This document shows, one piece after another, positions 1-8,578 of a stretch of DNA of 64,000 nt. The stretch covers positions 310,001 through 374,000 of the forward strand of contig NZ_JAURVN010000004.1 of the NCBI RefSeq assembly GCF_030655415.1. The letters run 5' to 3'. Position numbers and translations under genes: made by a program. The stretch's first letter is position 1. Every line of letters starts with the position of its first letter. The notes beneath the pieces were generated by a model that did no database searches, was not told the DNA's origin, and saw nothing but the letters and a program-made list of their open reading frames with translations. The stretch is from Herminiimonas sp. Its GTDB lineage: Bacteria; Pseudomonadota; Gammaproteobacteria; Burkholderiales; Burkholderiaceae.

Positions 1-446
1 TCGCCATGCAGCACCAGCATCCGTTTGCCTTGCGCTGTCGTATGGATCAATTCATCACGTACGCGGATGCCACCAAAATCCAGATCGATGAATTGGCGTA
101 CCGCTTCGTCATGATTGCCGGGAACGAAAATAACTTCCGTACCCTTCTTGGCTTTTTTCAATACCGTTTGCACGACGTTGTTATGGGATTGATCCCAGTA
201 CCAGCGACGCTTGAGCTGCCAGCCGTCGATGATGTCACCAACCAGATACAAGGTATCTGACTCAGTTCTGCGTAAAAATTCCAGCAGACGTTGTGCCTGG
301 CAACCGGTGGTTCCCAGATGAACATCTGAGATCCAGATGGTACGGAAGCGAATCGGATCTCGTGCTTTTTCACGCTTGGTTTCATGCGCATGACCAGTGT
401 CCGCGCCAAGAAAATCTTTCGTCAGGAACTGGTCGCGTAGTTTCAT
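1..446 (-). CDS. LpxH-like metallophosphoesterase (partial, C-terminus outside window)
   Basis: Calcineurin-like metallophosphoesterase resembling UDP-2,3-diacylglucosamine diphosphatases, which remove UMP in lipid A synthesis. On the minus strand the N-terminal 148 codons are present and the frame stays open to the window edge. Metal-binding motifs follow in order: WISDVHLG near residue 40, VGDIIDGW near 70, VPGNHDEA near 105 and LVLHGE at the truncated end, all fitting the family. The ATG (446-444) overlaps the TGA of the upstream acyltransferase gene as ATGA, so the two are probably translationally coupled. The family also includes paralogues of unknown substrate, so an LpxH role is inferred from motifs only. 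Confidence 0.75.
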   Translation of the reverse strand, partial: MKLRDQFLTKDFLGADTGHAHETKREKARDPIRFRTIWISDVHLGTTGCQAQRLLEFLRRTESDTLYLVGDIIDGWQLKRRWYWDQSHNNVVQTVLKKAKKGTEVIFVPGNHDEAVRQFIDLDFGGIRVRDELIHTTAQGKRMLVLHG

Positions 447-1234
447 GCTGGCGCGTCCTCTTTGGCTTTATCTTTGGCGCCATCTTTAAGATAGTGACGC
501 GCATAACGGCTATCGAGTTTGGCTAGCGGCAGCATCATGAAAAGATCTGCGCTATGGAAGTCAGGATCCCACGCCGGTTCGCCGCAAATCCACGCACCGC
601 TACGCAAGTAACCTTTGATCAACGCTGGCATATCCGGCTTATGGCCGGCTTCGCGCTCCGCTATCGGGAACGGCAAGTGAGGTTTGATGCGATATTCAGC
701 CGGTGCCAGATTGGTTTCCGCAATCGCGTGATACAGCGCCGCGGCATTGTGGCCACCGTCTGCCAGACTGATGCTGGCGCAGCCGATCAGGTATTCGCAT
801 TTTTCTTTTTGCATGAAAGCCGCGATCCCTGCCCACAGCATCATGATGACAGCACCGCTGCGGTATTTTGGGTGGATGCAAGCACGGCCTGCTTCGGCAA
901 TGCGACCACGTAAATTATCGAGTCGGCTCAGATCGAATTCTTGTTCGGAGTAAAAACCACCTGCCTTGCGCGCAGCTTGCGGGCTCAAAACACGGTAGGT
1001 GCCGACCACTTTCAGTGTGGTGGAATCGCGTACGATCAAGTGATCGCAATAAGCATCGTATTCATCTTTATCGAGGCGTTCTGCGTTTGCCAATGCGGTC
1101 AAACCCATCCCTTCGATAAATACCTTGTAACGCAAACGCTGTACTTCTCGCACTTCTTCCGGCGTGCTGGCCATACTCAAGGTCAGTCTTGGGGAAGCGG
1201 AGGTCGTATCGGCAGAAGCATTCAGTAATCGCAT
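443..1234 (-). CDS. OlsB-like GNAT acyltransferase (L-ornithine N-alpha-acyltransferase family)
   Basis: A 263-residue GNAT-fold protein resembling OlsB, which moves a 3-hydroxyacyl chain from ACP to ornithine in ornithine-lipid synthesis. Family-type blocks are visible: VQRLRYKVF near residue 30, CDHLIVRD near 63, VVGTYRVL near 77, GGFYSEQEFD near 91, GRACIHPKYRSG near 116 and LIGCASISLADG near 150. The C-terminal extension of about 90 residues is Lys/Asp-rich at its end. It is the first gene of a two-gene unit with the phosphoesterase (4-nt overlap). No OlsA-like acyltransferase is in the window, so ornithine-lipid production is not proven; a related haemolysin-type acyltransferase of other specificity is possible. 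Confidence 0.7.
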   Translation of the reverse strand: MRLLNASADTTSASPRLTLSMASTPEEVREVQRLRYKVFIEGMGLTALANAERLDKDEYDAYCDHLIVRDSTTLKVVGTYRVLSPQAARKAGGFYSEQEFDLSRLDNLRGRIAEAGRACIHPKYRSGAVIMMLWAGIAAFMQKEKCEYLIGCASISLADGGHNAAALYHAIAETNLAPAEYRIKPHLPFPIAEREAGHKPDMPALIKGYLRSGAWICGEPAWDPDFHSADLFMMLPLAKLDSRYARHYLKDGAKDKAKEDAPA

Positions 1235-1372
1235 GTGTCGTCCTTTGTATTGTGACGAGCAAAGCGTAACTGTTGATTACTTCAGCAAAATGACAGGAGC
1301 ATGTCATTTTGATGACACTACAACACTAGCGATTTAAATTTAGGTTTGAATTTCAATTTTTGAGCCGGCAAT

Positions 1373-1404
1373 AAAAAAGCCGATGCATCAGCATCGGCTT
1401 TTTT
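1373..1404. terminator. Bidirectional intrinsic terminator
   Basis: A 9-bp perfect stem (AGCCGATGC / GCATCGGCT) with an ATCA loop is flanked by A6 on the left and T6 on the right. It can work in both directions, but on the minus strand it lies just after the H1-like gene, which is its likely user. Confidence 0.9.
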
Positions 1405-1454
1405 ATTGTTCAGACAAATCACTATGCGGCATGTCTTGTGACCATCTGCAAAGC

Positions 1455-2144
1455 TTACTTGTCGTTTTTAGGACGGCCAGCTTTGATCGGTGACAATGCT
1501 GAAATCACGGCATTCAATTTGCTCAGATCCAGTGTTTTGATCAGTGCAACACCTGCGCGCAAAAGTTCGCTTTTCTTGACCGATACGCCGGCTTTCAAAA
1601 AGGCTTTTTTGACTTCGCTCAAAACTTGATATTCGATCTCAGGCATCGTGAAGCTGTCGCGGACGAGCTTGGCTTTTTTGACTTTTTCTTTTGGCAATGC
1701 GACCGGCTTGGCTTGCGACGCTTTTACCAAAGGTTTTGCTGCTTTAGCTTTAGTCGAAGGCTTGGCGGTTGGCTTAGTGGCCGACTTGGTTACTGGCTTC
1801 GCGACTGGCTTATTGACCGAAGGCTTTTTAGCGGCAACTTTCTTGGTTGCTGCTTTCTTAGGTGCAGCTTTGGTAGCTACTTTCGTTGCAACTTTTTTCA
1901 CTGCTTTGGTAGCCGCTTTTTTAGCGACTGGTTTGGCTGCTTTCTTTGCGGCGGTTTTTGGGGCTGCTTTTTTTGCAGGCGCGGCAGCTTTCTTGGCTAC
2001 TGCCTTCACTGCAGGCTTGCTCACTTTTTTCGTCACTACCTTTTTCGCAACCGCTTTTTTAGCTGGTGCGGCAGTAGTAACTGGCGTTACTGCCGGCTTG
2101 GCTGCTTCACTTACTGGGCTCTTTACTGGATTTTCTGTCGACAA
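1455..2144 (-). CDS. Histone H1-like Ala/Lys-rich DNA-binding protein
   Basis: A 229-residue, highly basic protein. Residues about 25-150 are low-complexity Lys/Ala/Pro/Val repeats (KKA, AKK, KPV units) like eukaryotic H1 tails and bacterial H1-like nucleoid proteins. Residues about 160-229 form a distinct, non-repetitive domain (VRDSFTMPEIEY ... VKKSELLRAGVALI ... AGRPK) shared, as I recall, with Burkholderiales proteins of this type; its helix pattern could be ribbon-helix-helix-like. The start is TTG at 2144-2142 with AGGAG six bases upstream, so this non-ATG start is well supported. Expected role: nucleoid compaction or global gene control. The low-complexity region also creates long Ala-rich open frames on the other strand, which are artefacts. 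Confidence 0.8.
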   Translation of the reverse strand: MSTENPVKSPVSEAAKPAVTPVTTAAPAKKAVAKKVVTKKVSKPAVKAVAKKAAAPAKKAAPKTAAKKAAKPVAKKAATKAVKKVATKVATKAAPKKAATKKVAAKKPSVNKPVAKPVTKSATKPTAKPSTKAKAAKPLVKASQAKPVALPKEKVKKAKLVRDSFTMPEIEYQVLSEVKKAFLKAGVSVKKSELLRAGVALIKTLDLSKLNAVISALSPIKAGRPKNDK

Positions 2145-2371
2145 GATGTGCTCCTATAATTTAAATCGTATAAATAATATATATAGTTTATCCCATTAAT
2201 GCAAGCAGAATAGCGCTGGGACTTGCTTTGCGAGCGTATTAGCAAATGCGTTTTTTGTATATCGTGACATCACATTGTTGTCCGCAGCCATCACCGGCTT
2301 TGTGAATTCATGGTGCGGTCATAATTCCCAAGCAGAATTCGGGTCTGATCCGACAACCACGACTTTCATTC

Positions 2372-3496
2372 ATGATCTTTCGATTTCTGTGCTCGCTCTC
2401 CATCGCTTCGGCTGCGTTCATGATGCCCTCTGCCGCGTTCTCTGCGGAAGATGCCAACACCATCGTGGTTGGTCAGGCGATTGATCTTTCCAGCCCGAAC
2501 GCCGCTATCGGCCGCGATTATGTCGCCGGTATCAAAACCTATTTCGATGCGCTGAATTCCACCGGCGGCATCAACGGTAAAAAAGTCAGATACGTCGTGC
2601 GTGATGATCAGGCGACGCCTGCCGTTGCGGTCAAGGCAGTGACCGAGCTGATAGAACGTGATCAAGTGGACTTTTTGCTGGGTGGCGTCGGTGACAATGT
2701 GACGCAAGCAGTGCTGAATGCGCCTGCGTTCAAGCGCAGCAATCTGGTTTTATTTGCACCGCTGGTCGATGCCATCGAGTTGAACAACAACCGGATATTG
2801 TTCTGGCGTCCTGGCTATCTGCAAGAAGTGCAGCATATTCTTTCGCATTTCGCGCCGCTGGGGATCAAGAATGTAGGCATCGTTTATCAAGATGGTCCGG
2901 CGACGCAAGAAGCCTTCCGCAGTCTGTCCACCGAGTTGCGCGGGCGCGGATTAACTTTGACCGGCACCGTACGTTTGGGGAATAACGAAAAACTGAATGC
3001 GCAAGAAGCCAGCCGTCTCGCCGCGACCAAACCGGGTTTCGTCATCGTGATTGCCGACACGATTAGCAGCGCCCTTTTTCTGAAAGAATTCCGCAAGTTT
3101 GCTTCGCAAACCTATGTTGCCGGCACGTCGTTGATTAATCTGGAAACTCTGCGTGAAGTGGCAGGCGCACGTGCTGTGGAATGGACCGTATTTTCGCAAG
3201 TAGTACCAAACCCGAATACTGGCAAGACACCGATCCAGCTCGAACATTTGACAATGATGAAGAAGTATCGTGATGAGCCGCCGTCATCGTTAACGCTGGA
3301 AGGCTTTGTAGTGGCCAAGGCTTTGAGCAAAACCATACAACGCTCCAAGCGCTCTACCCGCACGGTATTACAGGATTTGATGGCGCAAGACACGAACATC
3401 GACTTGGGCGGACTGTCCATGAGTTCCGGCAAGAGCAATCATCTATCCAGCTATGTCGATATCGCACTATTCAAAAAGAATGGCCTGATATTTTGA
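2372..3496 (+). CDS. Periplasmic ligand-binding protein, branched-chain amino acid (LivJ-like) type
   Basis: A 374-residue type I periplasmic binding protein (Peripla_BP_6 style). A signal peptide with hydrophobic core at about residues 4-20 ends at AAFSA near residue 25. The mature part begins IVVGQAIDLSSPNAAIGRDY, the usual opening of ABC-type amino acid or amide receptors, followed by GGINGKKVRYVVRDD near 68. It should bind a small ligand in the periplasm for an ABC importer, but no permease or ATPase gene is adjacent, so it is an orphan receptor here. Ligand unknown. It is transcribed divergently from the H1-like gene across 227 AT-rich bases. Confidence 0.8.
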   Translation: MIFRFLCSLSIASAAFMMPSAAFSAEDANTIVVGQAIDLSSPNAAIGRDYVAGIKTYFDALNSTGGINGKKVRYVVRDDQATPAVAVKAVTELIERDQVDFLLGGVGDNVTQAVLNAPAFKRSNLVLFAPLVDAIELNNNRILFWRPGYLQEVQHILSHFAPLGIKNVGIVYQDGPATQEAFRSLSTELRGRGLTLTGTVRLGNNEKLNAQEASRLAATKPGFVIVIADTISSALFLKEFRKFASQTYVAGTSLINLETLREVAGARAVEWTVFSQVVPNPNTGKTPIQLEHLTMMKKYRDEPPSSLTLEGFVVAKALSKTIQRSKRSTRTVLQDLMAQDTNIDLGGLSMSSGKSNHLSSYVDIALFKKNGLIF

Positions 3497-3514
3497 GTAA
3501 GGGATTGTTGACTA

Positions 3515-4114
3515 TTATTGATGCGGCTTGAAGCGCACAAAGCGATAGACATAAATCCCAATCACCAGGAAGACTACCGCTTTCGAAACCGGCTCCACAT
3601 AATGTTCAACCTGCTCGTACTGCGATTGCATCAGGTAACCTGCCGCGGCCAACAACGCAGTCCAAATTAACGAGCCTATCGTCGAATACGCCAGAAACGG
3701 CAGCATAGGCATGCGAACGATGCCAGCTGGCACCGAAATCAAAGTGCGTATAGCGGGGATCAAACGGCCAAAGAACACTGCCGCCGCACCATGTCGCGCA
3801 AACCAGTCCGAGGCAACATCAATATCGCGTGGCGATAAGGTGAGCCAGCGACCATGCTTGCTGGCGATGCGCTTCAGCCTATCCTTGCCGAATATCGCAC
3901 CAGCGTAATACCAGGGCAAGGCGCCCACCACAGAACCTGCGGTACCAGCCAAAATCACCAACAGCAAATTCAAATCACCACGCGCAGAAACAAAGCCAGC
4001 CAGCGGCATGATCAACTCGGATGGGATGGGCGGGAATACGTTCTCTGCAAACATCAGCAGAAAAATCCCCAGATAGCCGCTCTGCGACACGATATCGACA
4101 ATACTGTTGAACAA
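3515..4114 (-). CDS. DedA-family inner-membrane protein
   Basis: A DedA/SNARE-associated membrane protein of 199 residues, with several hydrophobic helices and the family blocks ENVFPPIPSELIMPLAG near residue 25 and FFGRLIPAIRTLISVPAG near 115. DedA proteins are linked to lipid-carrier flipping, membrane potential and resistance to cationic compounds. I place the start at TTG 4114-4112 because AGGAG (ctcct at 4121-4125) lies six bases upstream; an in-frame ATG at 4171 lacks such a site and would add 19 polar residues before the first helix. It converges with the upstream binding-protein gene, whose stop is only 18 bases away. Confidence 0.85.
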   Translation of the reverse strand: MFNSIVDIVSQSGYLGIFLLMFAENVFPPIPSELIMPLAGFVSARGDLNLLLVILAGTAGSVVGALPWYYAGAIFGKDRLKRIASKHGRWLTLSPRDIDVASDWFARHGAAAVFFGRLIPAIRTLISVPAGIVRMPMLPFLAYSTIGSLIWTALLAAAGYLMQSQYEQVEHYVEPVSKAVVFLVIGIYVYRFVRFKPHQ

Positions 4115-4281
4115 TGCAAGCTCCTGAATGAATGGGCTATTTAAGCGGCCGCGGACTTTACTAGCGCACATTGTAATGCGCGAGGAATACGCTTACTCAG
4201 AAGGGTGAGGATGGAAAAGGTTCAAGCACATAGTGCGGATCAAAGCCGCAAGCGCCCTCCGCTACCACCAGATTAGCTGCT

Positions 4282-5739
4282 TCAGCTATTCAGCTTGATG
4301 GAAAAATCGATGCCGACTTCACTCCAGCAATCTTTTTCTTTTTCAATCCAGTAAGCAACGGTCGGATGATCGTTAACCCATGCCTTGGGTAATTCGAGCT
4401 CGATCTTGTTCTTGATTTTCAGTCGCACTTCATCGATATCAACTTTTATACGTGCGTGCATGAACATCACGGCCAGCCGCAAAGCCAGAATCGCTTTTGC
4501 AAAATCGGCATCAGCCAATGAATCGCCAACCTTGCGCAAATTGCCCTTCTGCGCCAACACCAGATAACTCATCAGACGTTGCTCGCGCGTTGTGAAGCCA
4601 GGAAGATCTGCATTCTCGATCATGTACGCAGCATGCTTGTGATAGCCGCTATGCGATACCGACAAGCCGATTTCATGCAGCAAGCCTGCCCAGTGTAATA
4701 ACTTGGCGTACTTGTCGTCTGTCGGTTTCAACAAACTGAACATATCGCTGGCAGTTTGCGCGGCAAAATCAGCGCGCTTTTCATCAGCATGGAAGCGCTG
4801 CATAAAATCGTGTACCGACTGTTCGCGTCTATCGCGCTTGGTCGCGCGCAGCTGCAGATCCCACAGCACGCCCATGCGTAAGCCGGCTTCTATCGGCTTC
4901 ATGACTTTGATGCCGAGCTCTTGCATGACCGCGATTAGAATCGCCAGACCGCCTGGAATGCTGGTTGTACGGTCAGGTTTCATTCCGATCAAATCGATTT
5001 TGCTCGCCTGCCCGAATTGAATCAGGCGACGCTTGAGTGCATCCAGACTCTTCAGCGACAATGTGCCGTCACCCAAACCGTTTTTGCTAATCGCATCGGC
5101 AATTGCACGTATCGTCCCCGACGAGCCATAGGCACACGACCAACGCTCTGCACGATACACCGGCGCAGCATCTTCAAAGCGTGAACGTGCTGACAAAATG
5201 GTGGCATCAAAGGTATCCGCATCAATCTTTCCATCACGGAAAAATGACAAGGTTTGCGGCACCGTGCCTACGCTGAAGGATTCAACCTGTTCGATTTCCT
5301 GCCCTTTGCCAAGAATCAGCTCGGTCGAACCGCCTCCTATATCGAGCACCAGACGACGTTCGGTCAAAGACGGCAAAGAGCTGGCGACGCCCATGTAAAT
5401 CAGACGCCCCTCTTCTTCACCGGAAATAATTTCTATCGGATAGCCAATCGCAGCTTCCGCCGCTGGCAGAAATACGGCAGAGTTTTTTGCCATCCGCATC
5501 GCATTGGTAGCGACCACGCGTACAGCGTTCAATGGATAAGTACTTAAAATGGAATTGAAACGGGACAACGATTCGATCGCGCTTTGCATTGCTGCCGGCG
5601 TCAGATTACCCTTGCTGTCCAAACCAGCGCCCAAACGTACAGGATCGCGCGCGCTCTTGATGATGCGAATGGTCTCGCCATCATGTCGCCCTATATGCAA
5701 CCTGAAACTATTGGACCCCAGATCTACTGCAGCAAACAT
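4282..5739 (-). CDS. ppx: Exopolyphosphatase / guanosine pentaphosphate phosphatase (Ppx/GppA family)
   Basis: A 485-residue protein of the ASKHA-fold Ppx/GppA family, which degrades inorganic polyphosphate and/or converts pppGpp to ppGpp. The N-terminal block AAVDLGSNSFRLHIG, the SGEEEGRLIYMGV segment near 105 and the phosphate-binding LVLDIGGGSTELILG near 130 are intact. The C-terminal half carries an HD-like helical domain (WAGLLHEIGLSVSHSGYHKH near 345). ATG 5739 has AGGAG five bases upstream. No ppk is adjacent. Choosing Ppx over GppA is by general similarity and not certain. Confidence 0.88.
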   Translation of the reverse strand: MFAAVDLGSNSFRLHIGRHDGETIRIIKSARDPVRLGAGLDSKGNLTPAAMQSAIESLSRFNSILSTYPLNAVRVVATNAMRMAKNSAVFLPAAEAAIGYPIEIISGEEEGRLIYMGVASSLPSLTERRLVLDIGGGSTELILGKGQEIEQVESFSVGTVPQTLSFFRDGKIDADTFDATILSARSRFEDAAPVYRAERWSCAYGSSGTIRAIADAISKNGLGDGTLSLKSLDALKRRLIQFGQASKIDLIGMKPDRTTSIPGGLAILIAVMQELGIKVMKPIEAGLRMGVLWDLQLRATKRDRREQSVHDFMQRFHADEKRADFAAQTASDMFSLLKPTDDKYAKLLHWAGLLHEIGLSVSHSGYHKHAAYMIENADLPGFTTREQRLMSYLVLAQKGNLRKVGDSLADADFAKAILALRLAVMFMHARIKVDIDEVRLKIKNKIELELPKAWVNDHPTVAYWIEKEKDCWSEVGIDFSIKLNS

Positions 5740-6052
5740 TCCATCTCCTCAATCACCTGCTTATGCATGCTTGTAACCAATCAAGTTTCATCACGGCTCG
5801 TAGCGGCGGCTGAAAAGTGCGTGACGATAAGCCTGCATTATTACGCTGTCATGACAAATCCCGTGCAGGATCACTTAGTCAAACAACTCAACATCGTGCT
5901 GTCTGCACATAAGCAAATCAGCATCGACAAAAAATTTACGCATAAATGCGTAAATTGTTTATACCATTTAAAAATACGTCATGCCAAGCAGTCTTCACTG
6001 TTGGCATGAGTAATTTATTGCTTGATTTTTTCTTGCTTATGTTTTGACGTAT
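5740..6052. other. Intergenic region between ppx and the Hsp70-like gene
   Basis: 313 bases with no convincing gene. It holds a perfect 10-bp palindrome TGTCATGACA (5847-5856) upstream of ppx, an AT-rich stretch near 5935-5975, and the hairpin listed separately at 5980-6008. Both flanking genes lie on the minus strand, so ppx signals should be here. Confidence 0.5.
5980..6008 (-). terminator. Hairpin downstream of the Hsp70-like gene, probable terminator
   Basis: Read on the minus strand: CATGCCAACAGT, GAAG loop, ACTG, one bulged C, TTGGCATG. This is a 12-bp stem with a single bulge, about 45 bases after the stop. A TTTTTAAA stretch follows a few bases later, so the U-tract is weak and displaced. 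Confidence 0.55.
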
Positions 6053-7303
6053 TCAGCCAAACTTTCTGACTGCATCCAGAGCTAGGCCGGCACCGATACT
6101 GCCGAACAAATCGCCTTCTACACGACGTGCATTCGGCAACAATGAACCTATCTTTTCGCGCAATAACTGTACGCCGCTGGAGCCGCCGGTAAATACTACC
6201 GTATCGATTTCATCAGCATCGATGTCGGCGTCGCGCAACAAATCGGTAACCGTATTCTCAATACTGGTCACCATCTTCGAGATCGCCTCGTCAAACTCGT
6301 CGCGCTTCAATGTCAATGTGTGAGCTGGTACCAGACGTTCCAGCACTAGTTGCGTTTCCAGTTCCGACGACAAGGCAATCTTGCCTTCTTCTGCTTTTAT
6401 CGCGAGCCAATGGCCGGAACGGTTTTTAATCAAATCCAGCAAGGTATCAAGCTTGTCTTTTTCTTGGGCATCGCGGTAGATATCCTTGATCTGCAACCAG
6501 GTTTTTTGCGTGTACGCCAGATTGATCGTGTGCCAGGTTGCCAGATTGAAGTAATAGCTGGACGGCACCTCATTGTTATTATTCAAACGAGTGCCGAGTC
6601 CAAGCAAAGGCATGATGCTGGTCAAGCTTAAATATTTATCGAAATCGGTACCGCCGATATGCACACCACCGGTTGCAAGTATGTCGTCGCGTCTATCCGC
6701 TTTCTTGGCGAGCTCAGGCGACAAACGCACGATGGAAAAGTCAGAGGTACCACCACCAATATCGGCGATCAGCACCAATTCTTCCTTTGTTATCCCCGAC
6801 TCGTAATCGAATGCGGCCGCGATAGGCTCAAACTGGAACTCGACATCCTTGAAACCCACGGATTGCGCGATTTCATACAATGTATCTTCAGCCATAAAAT
6901 CGGCTTCTTCATCGCCATCAATGAAATGCACAGGTCGGCCCATAACAACGCTGCTGAACTCGCGTCCCGCTGCCGTTTCGGCTCTATGCTTTAACTCACC
7001 TATGAACTGCGTCAGCAAAGCGCGGAATGGCAAGGCCTTGCCCATCACCTCAGTTTGATCATCGATCAGGCTGGTGCCGAGCAAGCTCTTCAGCGAGCGC
7101 ATCAGGCGGCCTTCATAACCTTGCAGATAATTGGCCAGTGCAGCACGCCCGTAATAAACCTGTTCTTCATCCGCATTGAAAAAGACGACGGACGGCAATG
7201 TTGTTTTGCCATCTTCCAATTGCAATAAAGATGAAGTGCCGGGACGGATCCAACCGACTGTCGAATTCGACGTACCAAAATCGACGCCGCACGCGTTCGC
7301 CAT
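6053..7303 (-). CDS. Hsp70-family ATPase (YegD-like, without classical substrate-binding domain)
   Basis: A 416-residue actin-fold ATPase related to DnaK/YegD. The phosphate-1 motif GVDFGTSNSTVGWI is at the N-terminus, phosphate-2 LIADIGGGTSDFSIV near residue 180, and the adenosine motif VFTGGSSGVQLL near 370. The chain ends soon after, so the DnaK peptide-binding domain and lid are absent. Start chosen at ATG 7303 (AGAGG six bases upstream, matching the conserved N-terminus) instead of ATG 7345. YegD-like proteins have no firmly known client or role. No DnaJ or GrpE partner is nearby. Confidence 0.82.
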   Translation of the reverse strand: MANACGVDFGTSNSTVGWIRPGTSSLLQLEDGKTTLPSVVFFNADEEQVYYGRAALANYLQGYEGRLMRSLKSLLGTSLIDDQTEVMGKALPFRALLTQFIGELKHRAETAAGREFSSVVMGRPVHFIDGDEEADFMAEDTLYEIAQSVGFKDVEFQFEPIAAAFDYESGITKEELVLIADIGGGTSDFSIVRLSPELAKKADRRDDILATGGVHIGGTDFDKYLSLTSIMPLLGLGTRLNNNNEVPSSYYFNLATWHTINLAYTQKTWLQIKDIYRDAQEKDKLDTLLDLIKNRSGHWLAIKAEEGKIALSSELETQLVLERLVPAHTLTLKRDEFDEAISKMVTSIENTVTDLLRDADIDADEIDTVVFTGGSSGVQLLREKIGSLLPNARRVEGDLFGSIGAGLALDAVRKFG

Positions 7304-7546
7304 GAAAAACCTCTGTAAATGAAACGGGCCACGATGATAAGTCATAGACCCTGGGGTGTGTTTATTTTCTCAGCTGCAAAAGTATTTGCCGGGTAGCTTG
7401 CGCAAAAGTCTGACAGCTTACAGCAGTGCTGCATTCAATCAGGATTCCGCATCAAATGCCTATGAGGATTACAATGAAAAACAGCTCCAAAATGCGAAGA
7501 GCTGATTCGCCACATACACACTCAATGGTCATCGACAGGAGGCACT

Positions 7547-7876
7547 ATGGTTAACGTCGGATTGCAAGTTCGCCTGGAAGCAAAACCGGGCAAGGAAAAA
7601 GAACTGGAAGAATTTTTGCGCGCACAGTTGTCTTACGCTGTCGGCGAACCCGGCACCACTGCATGGTTTGCCATCAAACTGGATGCAAAAACTTTCGGCA
7701 TCTTTGATGCATTCCCTGATGAAAATGCGAGTCAGGCACATCTAGCAGGAGAAATCGCCAAAGGCTTGGGCGCCCAAGCTGCAAACTTGTTGGCACAGCC
7801 ACCCAACATCGAAAAATTCGCCGTACTCGCTGCCAAATTACCTGGCAATGGTGAGGTTCCCGATTCACTAGGCTAA
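7547..7876 (+). CDS. Small antibiotic-biosynthesis-monooxygenase-fold (ABM) protein
   Basis: A 109-residue ferredoxin-like-fold protein of the ABM/YgiN type, cofactor-free dimeric monooxygenases of quinols or aromatic compounds. It opens VNVGLQVRLEAKPGKEKELEEFL and carries the typical central segment W-F-A-I-K-L-D followed by FGIFDAFPDE. A strong AGGAGG lies four bases before the ATG. It stands alone, followed by a small acidic gene. Substrate unknown; some members are stress-related enzymes rather than pathway enzymes. Confidence 0.75.
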   Translation: MVNVGLQVRLEAKPGKEKELEEFLRAQLSYAVGEPGTTAWFAIKLDAKTFGIFDAFPDENASQAHLAGEIAKGLGAQAANLLAQPPNIEKFAVLAAKLPGNGEVPDSLG

Positions 7877-7971
7877 GCGTGAACGTGAATACGTGTTCCG
7901 TAGCGCGACTTCGGAGCACGTATTAAAAATTTCGAAAAAACATCGTAAAATACAGGCCTTACGGAGGAACT

Positions 7972-8142
7972 ATGAATAGCAGCTGGGGCAGTGAAGACGA
8001 TATGGAAATCGATGATGAGCTGATGCTCGACGTCGAGCATTTAGTGCCATCGCGACAACGCAATAGCGGCGACATAGGCACGCTGGATTTTTACGACCGG
8101 CAAGATCGCATGGCGCGAGAGATCGCCGATAAACCGCGTTGA
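7972..8142 (+). CDS. Small acidic protein of unknown function (56 aa)
   Basis: A 56-codon ORF with a good ribosome-binding site (GGAGGA at 7963-7968). The N-terminal 22 residues are strongly acidic (SEDDMEIDDELMLDVE); the C-terminal half is mixed and basic (DFYDRQDRMAREIADKPR). There is no membrane segment or signal peptide. I do not recognise the family. The codon pattern and ribosome-binding site argue for a real gene. It lies 95 bases after the ABM gene on the same strand and may share its transcript or have its own promoter. Confidence 0.6.
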   Translation: MNSSWGSEDDMEIDDELMLDVEHLVPSRQRNSGDIGTLDFYDRQDRMAREIADKPR

Positions 8143-8578
8143 TTCTTATAGCCGTGTGCAATTCAGATAAGTAAAAGACAAGCAGCCTTGCTTATCTTGC
8201 ATGAGTTGACTTCAGCCCAGCTATTCGCGACTCCAGATACAGCCCTTACTAGTGCATCGCTGTCATTCAGCCAAGATTTGATTTAACGCAATCGCTTAGA
8301 CAGATCTCATCGCAAAATACGCCAGCAAATTGACGGCCTCATAGGAAAAAAGATGCCGTCATCATCGTCTTGACGCGCTGGTCTAAAAAATTTCATTAGC
8401 ATTCAACTCACATTCCATCGCACCAATTAAGTGCGTGCAATTGGCCGCCGTGATGGCACCTTTATTGCTATATGGGAAGTAATTATTCCTGTCATGCAAA
8501 TGCATAGTCAGATTGTCATGAACCAGAAATGATGTATCCACTTAATAAAGCTTGTGATCCAACTCACCAAATCTGAAT
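8143..8578. other. Intergenic region before the GGDEF-EAL gene
   Basis: 436 bases with no supported gene. An imperfect inverted repeat near 8168-8202 (AGATAAG ... CTTATCT, with an inner AAGCA/TGCTT) may end the small acidic gene's transcript. The rest is unremarkable and should include the promoter of the signalling gene; I could not assign a confident -35/-10 pair. Confidence 0.4.

Noticed and set aside
1626..2199. Long Ala/Phe/Cys-rich plus-strand frames opposite the H1-like gene
   Set aside because: They mirror Lys/Ala repeat codons of the real gene and have no start signals.
5846..5856. CTGTCAT as half of a Pho box upstream of ppx
   Set aside because: No second half-site at the required 11-base spacing; only the palindrome TGTCATGACA is present.
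7456..7560. Short frame MPMRITMKNSSK... before the ABM gene
   Set aside because: It lacks a ribosome-binding site, has random composition and overlaps the strong Shine-Dalgarno of the next gene.
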